Source: Alphaproteobacteria bacterium RIFCSPHIGHO2_12_FULL_63_12 (GTDB taxonomy: Bacteria > Pseudomonadota > Alphaproteobacteria > Caulobacterales > Parvularculaceae). From it: a stretch of DNA of 34,695 bases. The notes under the pieces are model-generated. The model saw nothing but the letters and a program-made list of their open reading frames with translations. It was not told where the DNA came from and searched no databases. The DNA is taken from assembly GCA_001767925.1 (NCBI GenBank), contig MEMM01000040.1:1-34695 (forward strand), written 5' to 3'. This document shows positions 24,784-34,695 of this stretch, piece after piece. The first letter of the stretch is position 1. Each line of letters starts with the position of its first letter. Both the position numbers and the translations under genes were made by a program.

Positions 24784-25176
24784 ATGGCCAATCACGAACT
24801 CGACTATCAAGGCGGCAGCGGCCGCAGCGGCGGCATGGCGTGGCTTTTCATGCCGATCGTGCTCATTCTTTTTCTCGGCGCCGCGTTGTCGGTGGCCGCG
24901 TATAATTTTTCCGAGACCGATCTGTCGGTCGCCGAATCGATCGCGGCCGGGTTCGGCGGACTGGCCGGCATCATCCTTGGCCTCATCGGCGCCGCGATCG
25001 GCATCGTGGTCGGCCTGATCGGCGCGCTGATCGGCCTTGTCGCCGCCGGCGGCGCGGTGGCGATGACCTTGTTCATCGTCGGCTCGCCGATCATCGCGCT
25101 GATTTTGTTGGGTCTGCTGTGGCGGCGGTCGAAACAGGTTCCATGTCCCGACCCCGGCGCGCATCCGGCGGCGTAG
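24784..25176 (+). CDS. Small glycine-rich membrane protein, function unknown
   Basis: The 130-residue product has a hydrophilic N-terminus and a transmembrane segment at about 18-40. Next comes a very long hydrophobic stretch, about 55-112, with repeated GLIGA/GIIxG patterns reminiscent of glycine-zipper helices, and a basic end (WRRSK). No known family was recognised. An AAGGGG ribosome-binding site precedes the ATG. It is followed by a strong hairpin terminator. Confidence 0.72.
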   Translation: MANHELDYQGGSGRSGGMAWLFMPIVLILFLGAALSVAAYNFSETDLSVAESIAAGFGGLAGIILGLIGAAIGIVVGLIGALIGLVAAGGAVAMTLFIVGSPIIALILLGLLWRRSKQVPCPDPGAHPAA

Positions 25177-25200
25177 AATTCGTCCCTACACGGATTATTG

Positions 25201-25228
25201 AAGCGCCGGCGGCGACGCCGGCGCTTTT
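25201..25228. terminator. Intrinsic terminator between convergent genes
   Basis: A 10-bp perfect stem (AAGCGCCGGC / GCCGGCGCTT) with a six-base loop is followed on the plus strand by TTTT. It lies between the small membrane protein gene and the end of the DUF5916-type gene, and mainly serves the plus-strand gene. Confidence 0.75.
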
Positions 25229-25229
25229 C

Positions 25230-27410
25230 CTACATCCGGAACGTATGTCCGAGGCGCAGCGCCAGACTTGTTCCCTGCGCCCGGAAGCTCTCGGGGAAGC
25301 GCTCCTCCTCGATCAGCGCCGTATGGCCGAGCGAGATGAAGATCTCCCGCTCCGGCGTCGGCTCCCAGCTGAAGCGCGTCAGCAAAGAGAAATTTTCCGA
25401 GATGTTGTCGTATTGCATATCGGTGCGGATGAACATGCGCGAGGTGACGGCGACCGTCGCGCCGATGACGCCGACATGAATGTCGAGATCTCCAGTCGGC
25501 AAATTGAAGCGTACGAGGTCGTAATCCGCTTCGATGTTAAAATGAGCGCTCGGGCGCCAGGTCAGGCCGCCGCCGAAATTGCGGAAGTCGCCGCCGTAAA
25601 TGCCGCCCCAACGGATCTTGCCGCGCAACGCCAGATCGCGCGCGCCGGACGACTCAGCCGACAGATTATATCGCGAGAACCGGTATTCGCCGACCGGCAC
25701 CGGCAGGCGCCCCGCGATATCGAATTGGTCGCGGATGTCGAGAAATCCTCGGAAGAATTCCAGCTCCGCCGCCCCGCCAAGGCGCGTCTCGACGCGGGTG
25801 AAGACGCCAAGTTCGCGGTCGAGGAGCTCGTCGTCGAGATCGGTGACGGCGAGACCGAAGGCGCCGACCATAAAGACTCGCACCGGGCCGTCTTCCGGCC
25901 GGAACAGCCGGAAGAGATTGGCGTGGTACTGACGAATGCCGGTGCGGTTCGAGAAGCCGAGCCGCGGACGATAGTTCTCGCCGATATTGTAGAACTCGGC
26001 GTTCCATTCCCATTTGAGGCCGCGATACGAGCCGGCTGCGGCGGCGTAATGATCGCCGACAGAATTGACGCCGTCATCGTCAATCGTCCGCACATAAGTG
26101 AAGTCGCCATACAGCGTTCCGGGAAATCCGGTCGAATTCTTGTACTGAAAGTCGACGCCGGCGAGCGTGTTGTCGAATTGCCCGGTCGGATCGCCATGGG
26201 TGAAGATGACGCCGGCTTTCGATTCGCTTAGCACTTCGAATGAGGCGCGCGCCGCGCCGAGATACTGGCCGTCGTAAACGGAATCGTCGCCGGTTCTGAC
26301 CGCGAGGACGCCGAGATTGGCGGGGCCGAGCTTGCCGCTCACCTTGGCGCCGGCGATGAGATCGACGGGCCGACCCTCGACGATGCCGATATTGCGTGAA
26401 AAGAACGGCAGGCCGTTGATGTTTTGCTGATAGACGCGGCCGCCGAATTCGAAGGACTGCACGTCCTGCAGGAAGAAGTCGCGCGTCTCAGGGAAGAAGA
26501 GATCGAACCGCCCGGTATTCACCTGGCGATCGTCGAGCGGCGCATCGGCGAAACTCGTATTGAGCGTCAGCGACCCGGTGAGGCTCGGGGTGATCTTGTA
26601 AAATATATTGGCGCTCGGATCGAAGGTGAAATCCGTGTCGCCGGTCTCCCAGTCGTAAGATGTCGCGCCGGTTGCGAAAAGCTGCGCCTCAAGCCCGATG
26701 CCGGACGTAACGCCTTCGATTCCCGACAGCCGTCCGGGGTTGGTGATATCGATGCGGTCGCGCGTGCGGTCGATGTTCGACCAGCGAATTTCCTCATTGG
26801 TGCGCCGAATGGTGCGCAGCAACTGCATCCCCCATTCGGTCAGCGAAGAATCGATCGAGATCGACTGAAACGGGATGGCGAATTCGGCGATCCATCCGTC
26901 CTCGACGATGCGCGCATCGACATCCCATAGGGCGTTCCACTCGTTCTTGATCGAGGAATTGTTTTCAATCAGCGCGTCGACCTTCGCGCCATTGGCGTTG
27001 GTCGCGAAAAAATAGCCGTCGCGCTTGGTGTCGAACGGATCGAGCATGACGCGGATCGCGTCTTCGTCGCGCAAGAGACCGTCGCGTTCGAGGATAGCGT
27101 GACGGATTTTATCGGGCTCGGTGTCGTAAAGATAAAACCCGACATAGAGCTTGCGCTCGTCATACATGATATAGGCGCGCGTCTTTTGCGTCGGCGCCCC
27201 GCCCTCGACCGGCTCGACCTGATAGAATTCTTCAACGACCGCCGCCTTCGCCCAGGCGGGATCGGAAAGATCGCCGTCGATTTTCGGCGCTTCATCTTTC
27301 GAGATTTTGACGGCGCCGATTTTCGGCGCATAGGTCGCAAAATCGGCGACGTCGGCTGCGTTCGCTGGCGCGGCCGCGATAGTCATCAACGCGATAACTG
27401 TACGTATCAT
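25230..27410 (-). CDS. DUF5916 / CBM9-like outer-membrane protein
   Basis: The 726-residue product has a signal peptide (MIRTVIALMTIAAAPANAA). A carbohydrate-binding-family-9-like domain follows (APKIDGDLSDPAWAKAA, YIMYDERKLYVGFYLYD, VMLDPFDTKRDGYFFATN, WNALWDVDARIVEDGWIAEFAIPF). The rest is a long beta-rich region with many alternating hydrophobic strands, typical of a barrel, ending LRLGHTFRM. DUF5916 proteins are usually annotated as hydrolases or outer-membrane proteins; the substrate is not known. The start at 27410 is chosen to give a clean signal peptide; the frame opens further upstream to 27458. The gene is divergent from the hybrid kinase. Confidence 0.87.
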   Translation of the reverse strand: MIRTVIALMTIAAAPANAADVADFATYAPKIGAVKISKDEAPKIDGDLSDPAWAKAAVVEEFYQVEPVEGGAPTQKTRAYIMYDERKLYVGFYLYDTEPDKIRHAILERDGLLRDEDAIRVMLDPFDTKRDGYFFATNANGAKVDALIENNSSIKNEWNALWDVDARIVEDGWIAEFAIPFQSISIDSSLTEWGMQLLRTIRRTNEEIRWSNIDRTRDRIDITNPGRLSGIEGVTSGIGLEAQLFATGATSYDWETGDTDFTFDPSANIFYKITPSLTGSLTLNTSFADAPLDDRQVNTGRFDLFFPETRDFFLQDVQSFEFGGRVYQQNINGLPFFSRNIGIVEGRPVDLIAGAKVSGKLGPANLGVLAVRTGDDSVYDGQYLGAARASFEVLSESKAGVIFTHGDPTGQFDNTLAGVDFQYKNSTGFPGTLYGDFTYVRTIDDDGVNSVGDHYAAAAGSYRGLKWEWNAEFYNIGENYRPRLGFSNRTGIRQYHANLFRLFRPEDGPVRVFMVGAFGLAVTDLDDELLDRELGVFTRVETRLGGAAELEFFRGFLDIRDQFDIAGRLPVPVGEYRFSRYNLSAESSGARDLALRGKIRWGGIYGGDFRNFGGGLTWRPSAHFNIEADYDLVRFNLPTGDLDIHVGVIGATVAVTSRMFIRTDMQYDNISENFSLLTRFSWEPTPEREIFISLGHTALIEEERFPESFRAQGTSLALRLGHTFRM

Positions 27411-27665
27411 GATCGAATGCTGTACGCCCAAATTGTTACAAAACAGGGTGCGCGGCAACGCCGGGCGCCGCCCGCGAAACTCCCTGGCCGTTTATCGATT
27501 GAGCCCCTCCAGAACCGGAACCCTAGCACAATTCCGGCCAATTAGATACCGGTTGGTCGCCCATTGCGCCCGTTTCGGCGCACCGCCCGCCGATTTCGTC
27601 AATGCGTGGTTAACGAAGTCGCCCTAGTTTTTCGGCGGGAGAATAGCGGGAAACGGGCGCTGGCG

Positions 27666-29910
<2,245 letters not shown>

Positions 29911-29915
<5 letters not shown>

Positions 29916-29956
29916 ATCATCGGGCCCGATTTCTGAATCTCAACCGATGATCTAGC
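29911..29956. terminator. Inverted repeat after the hybrid kinase (likely terminator)
   Basis: Perfect 13-base arms GCTAGATCATCGG (29911-29923) and CCGATGATCTAGC (29944-29956) with a 20-base loop. The left arm includes the kinase stop codon. Downstream, 29960-30013 contains a second motif (CGCCTTTTTGTG, then AAACCGATTTCCACTTTTG) typical of intergenic repeats in rhizobia and relatives. It lies between convergent genes. Confidence 0.6.
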
Positions 29957-30013
29957 TGTTCTTCCAGCGCGCCTTTTTGTGTAAAACCGATTTCCACTTT
30001 TGCGCACGGCGCT

Positions 30014-30760
30014 CTAGCCGGCGAGACGCTGCATTTCGTCCGTGGATAGATCGTAATTGGCGTAGATATTCTGAACATCGTCGCAGTCTTCGAGCGCGTC
30101 GAGCAACTTCATCAAAGTCGACGCCGGATCGCCGGAAACCTCGATGAGATTGTGCGGCTTCCACACCAGCTTCACAGACGCGGCTTCGCCGAATTTCGCC
30201 TCCAGCGCGGCGGCGACGCTCGCAAGCTCGTCGCCCGCCGTAAAGACGAGATGGCTCTCAGCGCCCGATTCAACGTCGCTCGCCCCCGCCTCGATCGCCG
30301 CGTCAAGCATCGCATCTTCAGCGGCGACGGCGACCGGATATTCGACGGCGCCGACGCGGTCGAACATGAACGCGACCGAACCGGTCTCGCCAAGATTGCC
30401 GCCATGTTTGGAGAAGGCGGCGCGAACTTCACCCGCGGCGCGATTGCGATTGTCGGTCAGGACCTCGACGATGACGCCGATCCCGCCGGGGCCGAAGCCT
30501 TCATAGCGAATGTCTTCAAAGCCGGCGCCGTCCCCGCCGGTCGCCTTTTTGATCGCGCGCTCGATATTGTCCTTCGGCACCGACTGGGCCTTGGCCGCCT
30601 GGATTGCGAGGCGCAAACGGGGATTGAAGACGGGATCGGGCGCGCCGAGTTTGGCCGCCACGGTGATCTCCTTGGAGAGCTTGGAGAACATTTTAGCCCG
30701 CTTGGCGTCCTGTTTGCCTTTGCGGTGCATGATGTTCGCAAATTGCGAGTGTCCGGCCAT
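30014..30760 (-). CDS. YebC/PmpR family protein (probable transcriptional or translational regulator)
   Basis: The 248-residue product is a full-length YebC family protein: [109 protein letters not shown] and the C-terminal [11 protein letters not shown]. Family members are reported as DNA-binding transcription regulators (PmpR) or as translation factors acting at ribosome stall sites; sequence does not decide. The ATG at 30760, with a GAGG site, fits the family N-terminus (MAGHSQF). A longer frame to 30814 is not conserved. In many genomes yebC lies near ruvC; it does not here. Confidence 0.95.
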   Translation of the reverse strand: MAGHSQFANIMHRKGKQDAKRAKMFSKLSKEITVAAKLGAPDPVFNPRLRLAIQAAKAQSVPKDNIERAIKKATGGDGAGFEDIRYEGFGPGGIGVIVEVLTDNRNRAAGEVRAAFSKHGGNLGETGSVAFMFDRVGAVEYPVAVAAEDAMLDAAIEAGASDVESGAESHLVFTAGDELASVAAALEAKFGEAASVKLVWKPHNLIEVSGDPASTLMKLLDALEDCDDVQNIYANYDLSTDEMQRLAG

Positions 30761-30842
30761 TTGCGCCTCAACGCTCCCTTGATCTGGCGAAGGCGGGGCC
30801 ATACCAAGCAACAATGGGTGATTTCAAGTGGCCGGGGGCGTG

Positions 30843-31589
30843 ATGACGGAACTAAAGGACCGGATGGTGCTGGTGACCGGCGCGTCGCGCGGCATCGGCG
30901 CGGCGATCGCAGAGGCCGCGGCGCGGGCAGGCGCCCGGGTGATCGTCCACTCGTCGACGCCCGGAAAAGCGCTCAGCGACGTCGCTGCGTCGATAGGCGC
31001 GGCCGGAATCATTCACGAGGATCTCTCGGCGCCGGGCGCCGGGTTTCGACTGTTTGACAAGGCGCTCGCGATTGCGCCGCGCCTCGACGCGCTGGTCAAC
31101 AATGCCGGTGTTTACATTGACAGCGCGTTGACGGCGCCGCGTGAGGCGTGGTCCGAAAGCTGGGCCCGGACACAGGCGGTCAATGTTCAGGCGCCGGCCG
31201 ACGCCTGCCACGCCGCGATTGCGCATTTTCGAAAGAATGGCGGCGGCATAGTCGTCAACATCGCGAGCAGGGCCGGCCATCGCGGCGATTCAATCGACGG
31301 CGCCGCTTATGCGGCGTCGAAAGGCGCAGTGCTGGCGATGACGAAAACTTTCGCCCGCGCCCTCGCCGGCGAGAATATTCTCTTCTATGCGGTCGCGCCC
31401 GGCTGGGTCGAAACGCGTATGGCGCCGAAAGATATCGAGGCTCGCCGCAAGGCGGTCGCCGACATTCCGCTCGGCCGCGTCGCAACGCCTGAGGAAGTCG
31501 CGGCGATGACGGTCTTTTTGCTGACTGGCGCCTGCGCCTCCGCGACCGGCGCGACCTTTGACATCAATGGCGCAAGTTACGTGCGCTGA
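30843..31589 (+). CDS. SDR-family NAD(P)-dependent oxidoreductase
   Basis: The 248-residue product is a classical short-chain dehydrogenase: LVTGASRGIGAAIAEAA for cofactor binding, NNAG at about residue 85, the Ser in NIASRAGH, and the Y-x-x-x-K pair in AAYAASKGAV. The C-terminus (GATFDINGASYVR) is the usual SDR end. The cofactor-binding segment alone does not separate NADH from NADPH. The substrate is unknown. The ATG at 30843 has a GGGGGCG site. Its last 13 bases overlap the end of the convergent YmdB-like gene. Confidence 0.92.
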   Translation: MTELKDRMVLVTGASRGIGAAIAEAAARAGARVIVHSSTPGKALSDVAASIGAAGIIHEDLSAPGAGFRLFDKALAIAPRLDALVNNAGVYIDSALTAPREAWSESWARTQAVNVQAPADACHAAIAHFRKNGGGIVVNIASRAGHRGDSIDGAAYAASKGAVLAMTKTFARALAGENILFYAVAPGWVETRMAPKDIEARRKAVADIPLGRVATPEEVAAMTVFLLTGACASATGATFDINGASYVR

Positions 31590-32395
31590 TCCGGCGCCGC
31601 CTGTTTAAGAATGCCCCCAAGGCGCAACGGCTCAATCGAAATCGCGCGGCCGGATTTGTCCGTTTCGATGATGACGGCGCACAAGGTCGCCTCGCCGGCG
31701 GCAGGCTGGAACCGCTGCGACGGCATCTTGGTCAGGAAGCGGTTCAGCGGCTCTGACTTCTCCATGCCGATGACGCTGTCATAATCGCCGCACATGCCGA
31801 TATCGCTGATATAGGCGGTTCCTCCCGCAAGTACGCGATCGTCCGCCGTCGGTGTGTGCGTGTGGGTGCCGACGACCGCCGACACGCGCCCGTCGAGAAA
31901 ATGCCCCATCGCCTGTTTCTCGCTGGTCGCTTCGGCGTGAAAATCGACAAGGATCGCATCGGCGTCGCGGCCGAGCATGGCGTTACCGATGGCCGCGTCA
32001 ACGGCCGCGAAGGGATCGTCGCACGGGTGCATTTCAACTTGCCCCTGCGCATGAACGACAAGGACGGCGCGGCCGTCTTTTGTTTCGAACAGTCCGGCGC
32101 CGCGGCCGGGATTTGACGGCGGGAAGTTCAACGGGCGCAGAAGCCTCGGCTCCGTCCGGAAAATCTCGACTTCGTCTCGCTGGTCGAAGGCGTGATTTCC
32201 GGTGGTGACGACATCGACGCCCGCTTCCAGCATTTCCTCGACAATGCGCGCGCTCACGCCGAAGCCCGCCGCCGCATTCTCGCCGTTGACGATGATGAAA
32301 TCGAGCGCAAGGCGGCGCTTCAGCCGCGGCAATTCGTCGATCAGCGCCCGTCGCCCCGATCTGCCGACGACGTCTCCGAATATCGCAATCCTCAT
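31577..32395 (-). CDS. YmdB-like metallophosphoesterase (TIGR00282 type)
   Basis: The 272-residue product has GDVVGRSGRRALIDELP, NGENAAAGFGVS, TTGNHAFDQRDE, VDFHAEATSEKQAMGHFLDG and GTHTHTPTADDRVL, the metal ligands of the TIGR00282/YmdB family. B. subtilis YmdB is a cyclic-nucleotide phosphodiesterase that affects RNA turnover and biofilm; the same role here is inference. Its start overlaps the stop of the cyclo-ligase gene in ATGA, so the two genes are coupled. It overlaps the convergent SDR gene by 13 bases. Confidence 0.92.
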   Translation of the reverse strand: MRIAIFGDVVGRSGRRALIDELPRLKRRLALDFIIVNGENAAAGFGVSARIVEEMLEAGVDVVTTGNHAFDQRDEVEIFRTEPRLLRPLNFPPSNPGRGAGLFETKDGRAVLVVHAQGQVEMHPCDDPFAAVDAAIGNAMLGRDADAILVDFHAEATSEKQAMGHFLDGRVSAVVGTHTHTPTADDRVLAGGTAYISDIGMCGDYDSVIGMEKSEPLNRFLTKMPSQRFQPAAGEATLCAVIIETDKSGRAISIEPLRLGGILKQAAPDQRT

Positions 32396-33012
32396 CGCAG
32401 CGCCGCTTTCCTGTCGCGCGCATCGATCGCCTCGCGTTCGGTGACGATCCAGTCGAGTCGTTGGTCGGTCGCGGTCATCGGGAGCTTTTCGACCTCCTGC
32501 GCCGCGAAGGCGAACCCAATGGCGAGAATGTCACTCTCGGCGCGCAGCGCGGCGAGCGTCCTGTCGTAATAGCCGCCGCCATAGCCAAGACGGCAGCCGT
32601 CGCGGGTGAACGCGAGCAGCGGCGCGACGATCAGCGTCGGGCGCACTTCAAGCGCGGCCTCAAGCGGCGTCATCACGCCGAAGGAATCGGCTTTCAGGGG
32701 ATCGCCCTCGCGAAAGGCGCGAAAGCTCAGCGGCCCGCGTTTCTTGGGCGTGACCGGCAGGGCGATCTCGAACCCGCGTTCGAGGAGCGCTTCGGCCAGC
32801 GGTTTGGTGTCCATCTCATCCGGCATCGGATGATAAAGCGAGACGATCGCGTTCTCAGGAATCGGCGCGTGGTCCATGAATATCCGCGCCGCATGTTTGC
32901 TGGCGTCGGGACGCGCCTTCGCCGCCGCCCGTCGTTCCGCCGCCATCCGCAGGCGGAGGATTTCCTTGGAGGCGAAGCCCGGAGCAAGCGGCGATAGAGG
33001 CGGCAGGACCAA
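32392..33012 (-). CDS. 5-formyltetrahydrofolate cyclo-ligase
   Basis: This enzyme uses ATP to convert 5-formyl-THF to 5,10-methenyl-THF. The product is about 206 residues: an N-terminal KEILRLRMAAERR helix, SLYHPMPDEMDTKPLAEALLERG, and the motif GCRLGYGGGYYDRTLA that defines the family. The frame runs upstream to 33195, but that part overlaps a 6S RNA-like sequence. A TTG at 33012, six bases after an AGAAAGG ribosome-binding site, retains the conserved helix, whereas the ATG at 32946 would cut it. Lying directly behind 6S RNA is the typical ssrS-ygfA arrangement. It is translationally coupled to the YmdB-like gene. Confidence 0.92.
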   Translation of the reverse strand: MVLPPLSPLAPGFASKEILRLRMAAERRAAAKARPDASKHAARIFMDHAPIPENAIVSLYHPMPDEMDTKPLAEALLERGFEIALPVTPKKRGPLSFRAFREGDPLKADSFGVMTPLEAALEVRPTLIVAPLLAFTRDGCRLGYGGGYYDRTLAALRAESDILAIGFAFAAQEVEKLPMTATDQRLDWIVTEREAIDARDRKAALR

Positions 33013-33035
33013 AATCGGCCTTTCTGTTCTGCGAA

Positions 33036-33172
33036 GAAATTGCGCCGCCCTGGCCGTCGGACTCTTGTTCGCCCTGGACCCTAAGGACCAGGTGGGCGCC
33101 GCATGATGGAGACCACGGTCTCCGCCAGAGGCAGCTCCCGTTCTGTGAGATACGGCCCCGGGGAATGTCGTC
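33036..33172 (-). ncRNA. ssrS: 6S RNA (ssrS-like), alphaproteobacterial type
   Basis: On the minus strand the sequence ATTCCCCGGGGCCGT at the 5' side pairs with ACGGCCAGGG near the 3' side, giving the closing stem. Between them lie a large internal loop and the segment GCGGCGCCCACCTGG-TCC...CCAGG, a terminal hairpin typical of alphaproteobacterial 6S RNA. It lies directly upstream of the 5-formyl-THF cyclo-ligase gene, the usual location of ssrS. Ends are approximate. 6S RNA binds sigma70-RNA polymerase and lowers transcription in stationary phase. Confidence 0.75.
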
Positions 33173-33243
33173 CAGACGCGCCGGGCAGCCGCCATGAGAT
33201 AGGCGCGGGCGGGCGCGACGTAAAGGGGAGGGGGCCTACCGCC

Positions 33244-34545
33244 TCAGTCCGCTGGCGCGGCGACCGCCTCATAGGCGGCGGCCTTGACGATATCGCGCGC
33301 CCGTGACGCCGGAGGTTCGGGCCATGGCTGCGTCTGCGCCAGCAGCACCGCGGCGACGCCATCGGCAGGGTTTATGACGAACCATGTATCCCAAAGCCCG
33401 GACCATCCCCATTCGCCGGCGACGGCGCGTCCCTCGGCGCGTTCGGGGTGAAGGACGACGGTTCCGCCATAGCCGAAGGACGAGCTTGCATGTTCCCAGA
33501 GAAGCCCCGATGCGCCCGGCGCCAATTGGTCCGACATCATCTGCCGCACCGCCTCCGCGGAGAGAACGCGCACGCCGCCGAGTTCGCCGCCGCGCAGCAT
33601 CATCTGACAGAAACGAAGATAGTCGGATATGGACGAGACCAATCCTGCGCCGCCCGAGATGACGCCGAATCCGTCTTCATTGAGATTGGCGGCGACTTCG
33701 TTTGCGCCGGCGCGAACAAGACGACCGTCTGTTGTGAATTCATAAACGACGGCGACGCGGTCAAAGTCGCTTTTGTCGAAGAAAAATTCGGTGTCGTTCA
33801 TCGAGAGCGGCTTGAAAAGATTTTTGTTCAGATAGGCCTCAAGCGAAATCCCGCTCGCCGCCTCGACAACCAGCCCCGCGACATCGGTCGCGTAGCTGTA
33901 TCTCCATTCCGTTCCCGGGTCGGCGTAAAGCGGCAGCTTCGCGATCTTGTCGATACGTTCGGCGAGAGATCCTGTCGTCACAAAGAGATTAGCGTCAAGG
34001 TACATCCGGTCGAGGGTCGTGCTCGAATCGAACACATAGCCGAGCCCGGCCGTGTGATTGAGGAGATCGCGAATCTCGATGGCGCGCGCCGGCGCGCGCG
34101 TCGGGATGACGCCGGTTTCATCGGGCTCCCTTGAGGTCGCCACCCGCGTATTCGAGAAAGCGGGGATGTAAAGTGAGACCGGATCCGACAGCGCGAGGAC
34201 GCCTTTATCGGCAAGCTGCATGATGGCGGCGGTGACAATGGGCTTGGTCATCGAGGCGATGCGAAACCGCGTGTCTGTCCGCATTTGGGTTCCGCGTTCG
34301 CGGTCCGCCATGCCGACGGCTGCGGTGAACTGAGCGCCGTCCCTGGTCACGATGCCGGCGACGAATCCGGCGCGCAGCCCGCGATCAACCTCATCCTGCA
34401 AAGCGGGGATGATGGCATCGAGCCGGTCATTGTCGAGCGTGACCGCCGTCGCTTCGGTCTGATGCCGCGCCGGCGACTCGCAGGCAAGAAGCGAAGCGGC
34501 GGCGATGACAATCCAGAACAGGCGACGCTTAGAACTTACAAACAT
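33244..34545 (-). CDS. Serine hydrolase, beta-lactamase/esterase VIII type, lipoprotein
   Basis: The 433-residue product starts with a lipoprotein signal (ASLLAC, Cys22). It has the SxxK motif SMTK (Ser98, Lys101) and a YSY motif (Tyr216, EWRYSYATDVAGLVVE) in the place of the class C YxN, as in family VIII esterases. A later segment GWSGLWDT replaces the KTG triad of true beta-lactamases. It is likely an esterase or peptidase acting on small molecules or cell-wall peptides in the periplasm, rather than an antibiotic-resistance enzyme. The ATG at 34545 is preferred over a TTG at 34560. It lies between fhs and the 6S RNA gene on the same strand. Confidence 0.9.
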   Translation of the reverse strand: MFVSSKRRLFWIVIAAASLLACESPARHQTEATAVTLDNDRLDAIIPALQDEVDRGLRAGFVAGIVTRDGAQFTAAVGMADRERGTQMRTDTRFRIASMTKPIVTAAIMQLADKGVLALSDPVSLYIPAFSNTRVATSREPDETGVIPTRAPARAIEIRDLLNHTAGLGYVFDSSTTLDRMYLDANLFVTTGSLAERIDKIAKLPLYADPGTEWRYSYATDVAGLVVEAASGISLEAYLNKNLFKPLSMNDTEFFFDKSDFDRVAVVYEFTTDGRLVRAGANEVAANLNEDGFGVISGGAGLVSSISDYLRFCQMMLRGGELGGVRVLSAEAVRQMMSDQLAPGASGLLWEHASSSFGYGGTVVLHPERAEGRAVAGEWGWSGLWDTWFVINPADGVAAVLLAQTQPWPEPPASRARDIVKAAAYEAVAAPAD

Positions 34546-34572
34546 GGGGTCGGCTTTCAAATCAACGAAGTC

Positions 34573-34695
34573 TCAGGAAAGTCCGTCGATGTCGCCATCG
34601 GCGGTGACGGTGATCTTTTCAGCGGAGGGAACCTTCGGCAATCCGGGCATCGTCATGATCTCGCCGCAGATCGCCACAACGAAGCCGGCGCCCGC
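34573..34695 (-). CDS. fhs: Formate--tetrahydrofolate ligase, C-terminal fragment (5' part beyond window)
   Basis: Only the last 40 codons and the stop are in the window. They read [30 protein letters not shown] and end GDIDGLS, the conserved C-terminus of formate-THF ligase, which makes 10-formyl-THF from formate, ATP and THF in the cytoplasm. The gene continues past the right edge. It lies 27 bases upstream of the serine hydrolase on the same strand. Confidence 0.9.
   Translation of the reverse strand, partial: AGAGFVVAICGEIMTMPGLPKVPSAEKITVTADGDIDGLS

Noticed and set aside
33013-33195. N-terminal extension of the cyclo-ligase
   Set aside because: This stretch overlaps the 6S RNA-like sequence and gives a peptide with no family match.

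Overview
The window is a GC-rich stretch of bacterial chromosome from an alphaproteobacterium. Three things point there: the mutY / DUF721 (DciA-type) / DsbA-like / smc neighbourhood, a regulator of the alphaproteobacterial NadQ (COG4111) type, and a 6S RNA-like sequence in front of the 5-formyl-THF cyclo-ligase gene. The palindromic intergenic repeats (CCTCATCCTGAGGAGC...TCTCGAAGGAT and others) also fit. Order and genus cannot be settled from this sequence. No phage, insertion sequence, CRISPR array, tRNA or rRNA was found, and the region reads as core chromosome with some accessory genes.

Layout. 1-1767 (-) is an M3 zinc metallopeptidase lipoprotein cut by the window edge. 1994-8210 is the genome-maintenance block: smc (-), a DsbA-like lipoprotein (-), a DUF721/DciA-type protein (-), then mutY (+) coupled to a TAT-exported M19-type protein (+, to 9346). 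9347-9709 is almost entirely repeat. 9710-10501 (-) is an orphan lipoprotein. 10564-16021 (-) reads nadA, repeats, nadB-nadC (overlapping), then a carboxyltransferase. nadA has a palindromic operator over its promoter. 16251-17558 (+) is a CNNM/CBS (CorC-like) membrane protein. 17658-18418 (+) is an ArsR / SRPBCC pair with two operator-like palindromes. 18486-20824 (-) is an HD hydrolase, a tyrosine phosphatase and a NadQ-like NAD regulator.

20893-22233 (-) holds a secreted SnoaL-like protein and an AraC regulator. 22570-25176 (+) has a secreted lipase-like hydrolase, a secreted partner of unknown function and a small glycine-rich membrane protein. 25230-27410 (-) is a large DUF5916-type outer-membrane protein. 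27666-29915 (+) is a hybrid histidine kinase. 30014-30760 (-) is a YebC family protein, 30843-31589 (+) an SDR oxidoreductase, and 31577-33012 (-) a YmdB-like phosphoesterase and 5-formyl-THF cyclo-ligase behind the 6S RNA. 33244-34545 (-) is a serine hydrolase lipoprotein, and the last 123 bases encode the C-terminus of formate-THF ligase (fhs).

The best functional story is NAD synthesis. The whole de novo route to nicotinate mononucleotide (nadA, nadB, nadC), a likely operator over the nadA promoter, and the likely regulator all lie within about 8 kb. Other points of interest are two regulator genes that look leaderless, an M19 protein lacking expected metal ligands, repeats placed inside the nad operon, and an uncharacterised secreted hydrolase-partner pair.
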